Assembly (NCBI GenBank): GCA_022616575.1
Contig: JAKEEN010000034.1
Location: 1 to 15,183 of the forward strand
Direction of reading: 5' to 3'
DNA length: 15,183 nucleotides
Source: Flammeovirgaceae bacterium
GTDB lineage: Bacteria; Bacteroidota; Bacteroidia; Cytophagales; Cyclobacteriaceae
The notes under the pieces were generated by a model. That model saw only the letters and a list, made by a program, of their open reading frames with translations. It was not told the DNA's origin and made no database searches. Position numbers and translations under genes: made by a program. This document shows, one piece after another, positions 13,438 to 15,183 of the stretch. Positions within the stretch are counted from its first letter, which is position 1; every line of letters begins with the position of its first letter.

Positions 13438-15183
13438 ATGAAAAGCAAATCACTATTAACGTTCTGCATTACGCTTTTGATATTTTGGTCGTGTGCAACC
13501 AAAGAGCAAAAGGTAGATTTTAAATATCCCGTCACCAAAAAAGTAGACACTGTTGATACTTATTTTGGCGTGGCTGTTGCCGATCCCTATCGTTGGCTGG
13601 AGAATGATACCACACAAGAAACAGCGGATTGGGTAAAGGCACAGAATGATGTGACCTTTGCATATCTGGATAACATTCCATATCGCGGGAAATTGAAGCA
13701 ACGCCTGGAAGCTCTTAATAATTATGAAAAGTTAAGTGCTCCGTTTAAAGAAGGCGATTACTACTATTATTATCGAAATGAAGGGCTGCAAAATCACAGT
13801 GTACTTTACCGTAAAAAAGGAATTGACGGAATGCCTGAAGTTTTTCTTGACCCGAATACGTTTAGCAAAGATGGAACTACACGTTTAGCCGGTATTTCTT
13901 TTTCGAATGACGGATCTATGGCTGCCTATCGAATTTCACGTGGTGGTGCAGATTGGACCGATGCCATTGTCATCAAAACTTCTGATAAGACAGTGGTTGA
14001 AGATACCATAGAGGATATTAAATTCGGTGGCATTGCATGGAAAGGCAATGAAGGATTTTTCTTCAGCACCTATGATAAGCCCAAAGGCAGCCAGCTCTCT
14101 GCTAAAACACAAAACCACAAGCTCTTCTTTCACAAAGTAGGAACGCCCCGAACTCAAGACGTTCTTGTTTTTGGTGGTGATAAAAATCCTCGCAGGTACA
14201 TTGGCGCCTACCTGACAGAAGATGAACGGTTCCTGATTGTAACGGCAGCCAATACAACGTATGGCAATGAACTTTACATCAAAGATTTAACGAATCCGAA
14301 AGGAGAACTCACCTCCATTGTGAATAATTTCGATCATTCTCATTTTGTGTTAGCCAATGAGGGCACCCGATTATTAATTCAGACTGACTTGGATGCGCCC
14401 AATACACGGGTGGTTGAAACAGATTTATCAAAACCCAATAGTGAAAACTGGAAAGATGTAATTCCGGAAACAGAAAATGTGCTCAACGCGGGTACGGCAG
14501 GAGGCAAATTGTTTGCCGAATATACGGTGGATGTAAAATCCCAAATCAAGCAGTACGATATGAAAGGGAAGTTTGAACGCGAGGTGGAATTACCAGGCAT
14601 TGGATCTACAGGCTGGGGTGGTGGCCGCACGGATGACAAAGAGATTTTCTATTCGTTCACTTCGTTTACCTATCCGACCTCTATTTTTAAGTATGAAATC
14701 GCTTCTGGTAAGTCAACGCTCTATGAAAACCCCAATGTGGATTTCAAACCAGATGACTATGAGACCAAGCAGGTTTTCTATCTCAGTAAAGACAGTACAA
14801 AAATCCCGATGTTCATCGTTCACAAAAAAGGCATTGAACTCAATGGTAAAAATCCAACGTGGCTTTATGCCTATGGTGGTTTTGGAATTACGCTTTCTCC
14901 CGGCTTCAGCTCATCGCGTATAGCCTGGCTTGAAAATGGTGGCATCTACGCACAGCCTAACTTGCGCGGTGGTGGGGAGTACGGAGAAGAATGGCACGAG
15001 GCCGGCACTAAAATGAAAAAGCAAAATGTGTTTGATGATTTTATTGCTGCGGCAGAATATCTTATCCAAGAAAAGTACACTTCGTCAGAATACCTCGCCA
15101 TTGCCGGTGGCTCAAACGGAGGATTATTGGTAGGCGCAACGATGACCCAACGCCCTGACTTAATGAAGGTGGCATTTCCAGCA
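13438..15183 (+). CDS. prolyl oligopeptidase family serine peptidase (S9A), probable lipoprotein; 3' end outside window
   Basis: Prolyl oligopeptidases cleave short peptides after proline. The frame from the ATG at 13438 is open to the last base (582 codons). The N-terminus, MKSKSLLTFCITLLIFWSCATKEQK, is a lipoprotein signal with Cys20 as the likely lipidated residue, so the enzyme probably sits in the periplasm or on the outer membrane. The family start follows (KYPVTKK.DTVDTYFGV.VADPYRWLEN), then the seven-bladed propeller, then the hydrolase domain: YAYGGFGI, NLRGGGEYGEEWHEAG and the nucleophile GGSNGG with Ser559. The Asp and His of the triad, normally about 90-130 residues later, lie beyond the window; complete enzymes are near 700 residues. 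It stands alone on its strand. Confidence 0.95.
   Translation, partial: MKSKSLLTFCITLLIFWSCATKEQKVDFKYPVTKKVDTVDTYFGVAVADPYRWLENDTTQETADWVKAQNDVTFAYLDNIPYRGKLKQRLEALNNYEKLSAPFKEGDYYYYYRNEGLQNHSVLYRKKGIDGMPEVFLDPNTFSKDGTTRLAGISFSNDGSMAAYRISRGGADWTDAIVIKTSDKTVVEDTIEDIKFGGIAWKGNEGFFFSTYDKPKGSQLSAKTQNHKLFFHKVGTPRTQDVLVFGGDKNPRRYIGAYLTEDERFLIVTAANTTYGNELYIKDLTNPKGELTSIVNNFDHSHFVLANEGTRLLIQTDLDAPNTRVVETDLSKPNSENWKDVIPETENVLNAGTAGGKLFAEYTVDVKSQIKQYDMKGKFEREVELPGIGSTGWGGGRTDDKEIFYSFTSFTYPTSIFKYEIASGKSTLYENPNVDFKPDDYETKQVFYLSKDSTKIPMFIVHKKGIELNGKNPTWLYAYGGFGITLSPGFSSSRIAWLENGGIYAQPNLRGGGEYGEEWHEAGTKMKKQNVFDDFIAAAEYLIQEKYTSSEYLAIAGGSNGGLLVGATMTQRPDLMKVAFPA

Noticed and set aside
14573..14923. Plus-strand ORF of 116 codons near the window end
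   Set aside because: It is out of frame inside the prolyl oligopeptidase gene, whose own frame is continuous and carries family motifs.

Overview
The window looks like chromosomal DNA of a Bacteroidota bacterium, most likely a member of the Cytophagales. The basis is: moderate-to-low GC by eye; upstream elements of the phylum-typical form TAnnTTTG; few recognisable Shine-Dalgarno sites; a Rho factor with a long low-complexity insertion near the N-terminus; a TPR-type sensor kinase with no adjacent regulator; dihydroorotase and SerRS versions with phylum-style motifs; and a small protein of a type I recall only from this phylum. Genus cannot be fixed from the sequence.

Layout. 1-1927 (+): the C-terminal 60% of 1-deoxy-D-xylulose-5-phosphate synthase, overlapped by 8 nt by an alpha/beta hydrolase. 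2016-2789 (+): an unrecognised three-helix membrane protein with a C-terminal zinc ribbon, ended by a perfect hairpin terminator. 2844-4001 (-): a small conserved-looking protein and a secreted or anchored dienelactone hydrolase. 4002-4604: a non-coding block with an intact tRNA-His, flanked by broken tRNA pieces, and a decayed GIY-YIG endonuclease gene. 4605-5942 (-) dihydroorotase and 5966-7225 (+) a DEAD-box RNA helicase, divergent with only 23 bp between them. 7297-9315 (-): TPR sensor histidine kinase. 9413-10942 (-): rho. 11182-12456 (+): serS. 12532-13305 (-): a TspO/MBR-like membrane protein. 13438-15183 (+): a prolyl oligopeptidase lipoprotein cut off by the window end.

Most of the window is housekeeping: isoprenoid precursor and pyrimidine synthesis, seryl-tRNA charging, transcription termination and RNA remodelling. 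The genes form short transcription units rather than one pathway operon; only dxs-hydrolase and perhaps the dienelactone hydrolase-small ORF pair look co-transcribed.

The unusual part is 4072-4530. Read on the minus strand it runs: a 5' tRNA piece whose D-loop is interrupted by an 18-bp perfect palindrome; a complete tRNA-His(GTG) with its terminator; a GIY-YIG nuclease gene with an out-of-frame internal deletion; then, starting on the nuclease stop codon, a 3' tRNA-His piece whose T-arm is interrupted by a 57-bp double-hairpin element; and a second tRNA-type terminator. The two pieces together make a tRNA lacking just the anticodon-arm region. This fits a small mobile unit (tRNA-His plus GIY-YIG nuclease) that once inserted into the anticodon arm of a resident tRNA-His gene and restored tRNA function from its own copy. 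The arrangement is directly visible; the homing model is inference.
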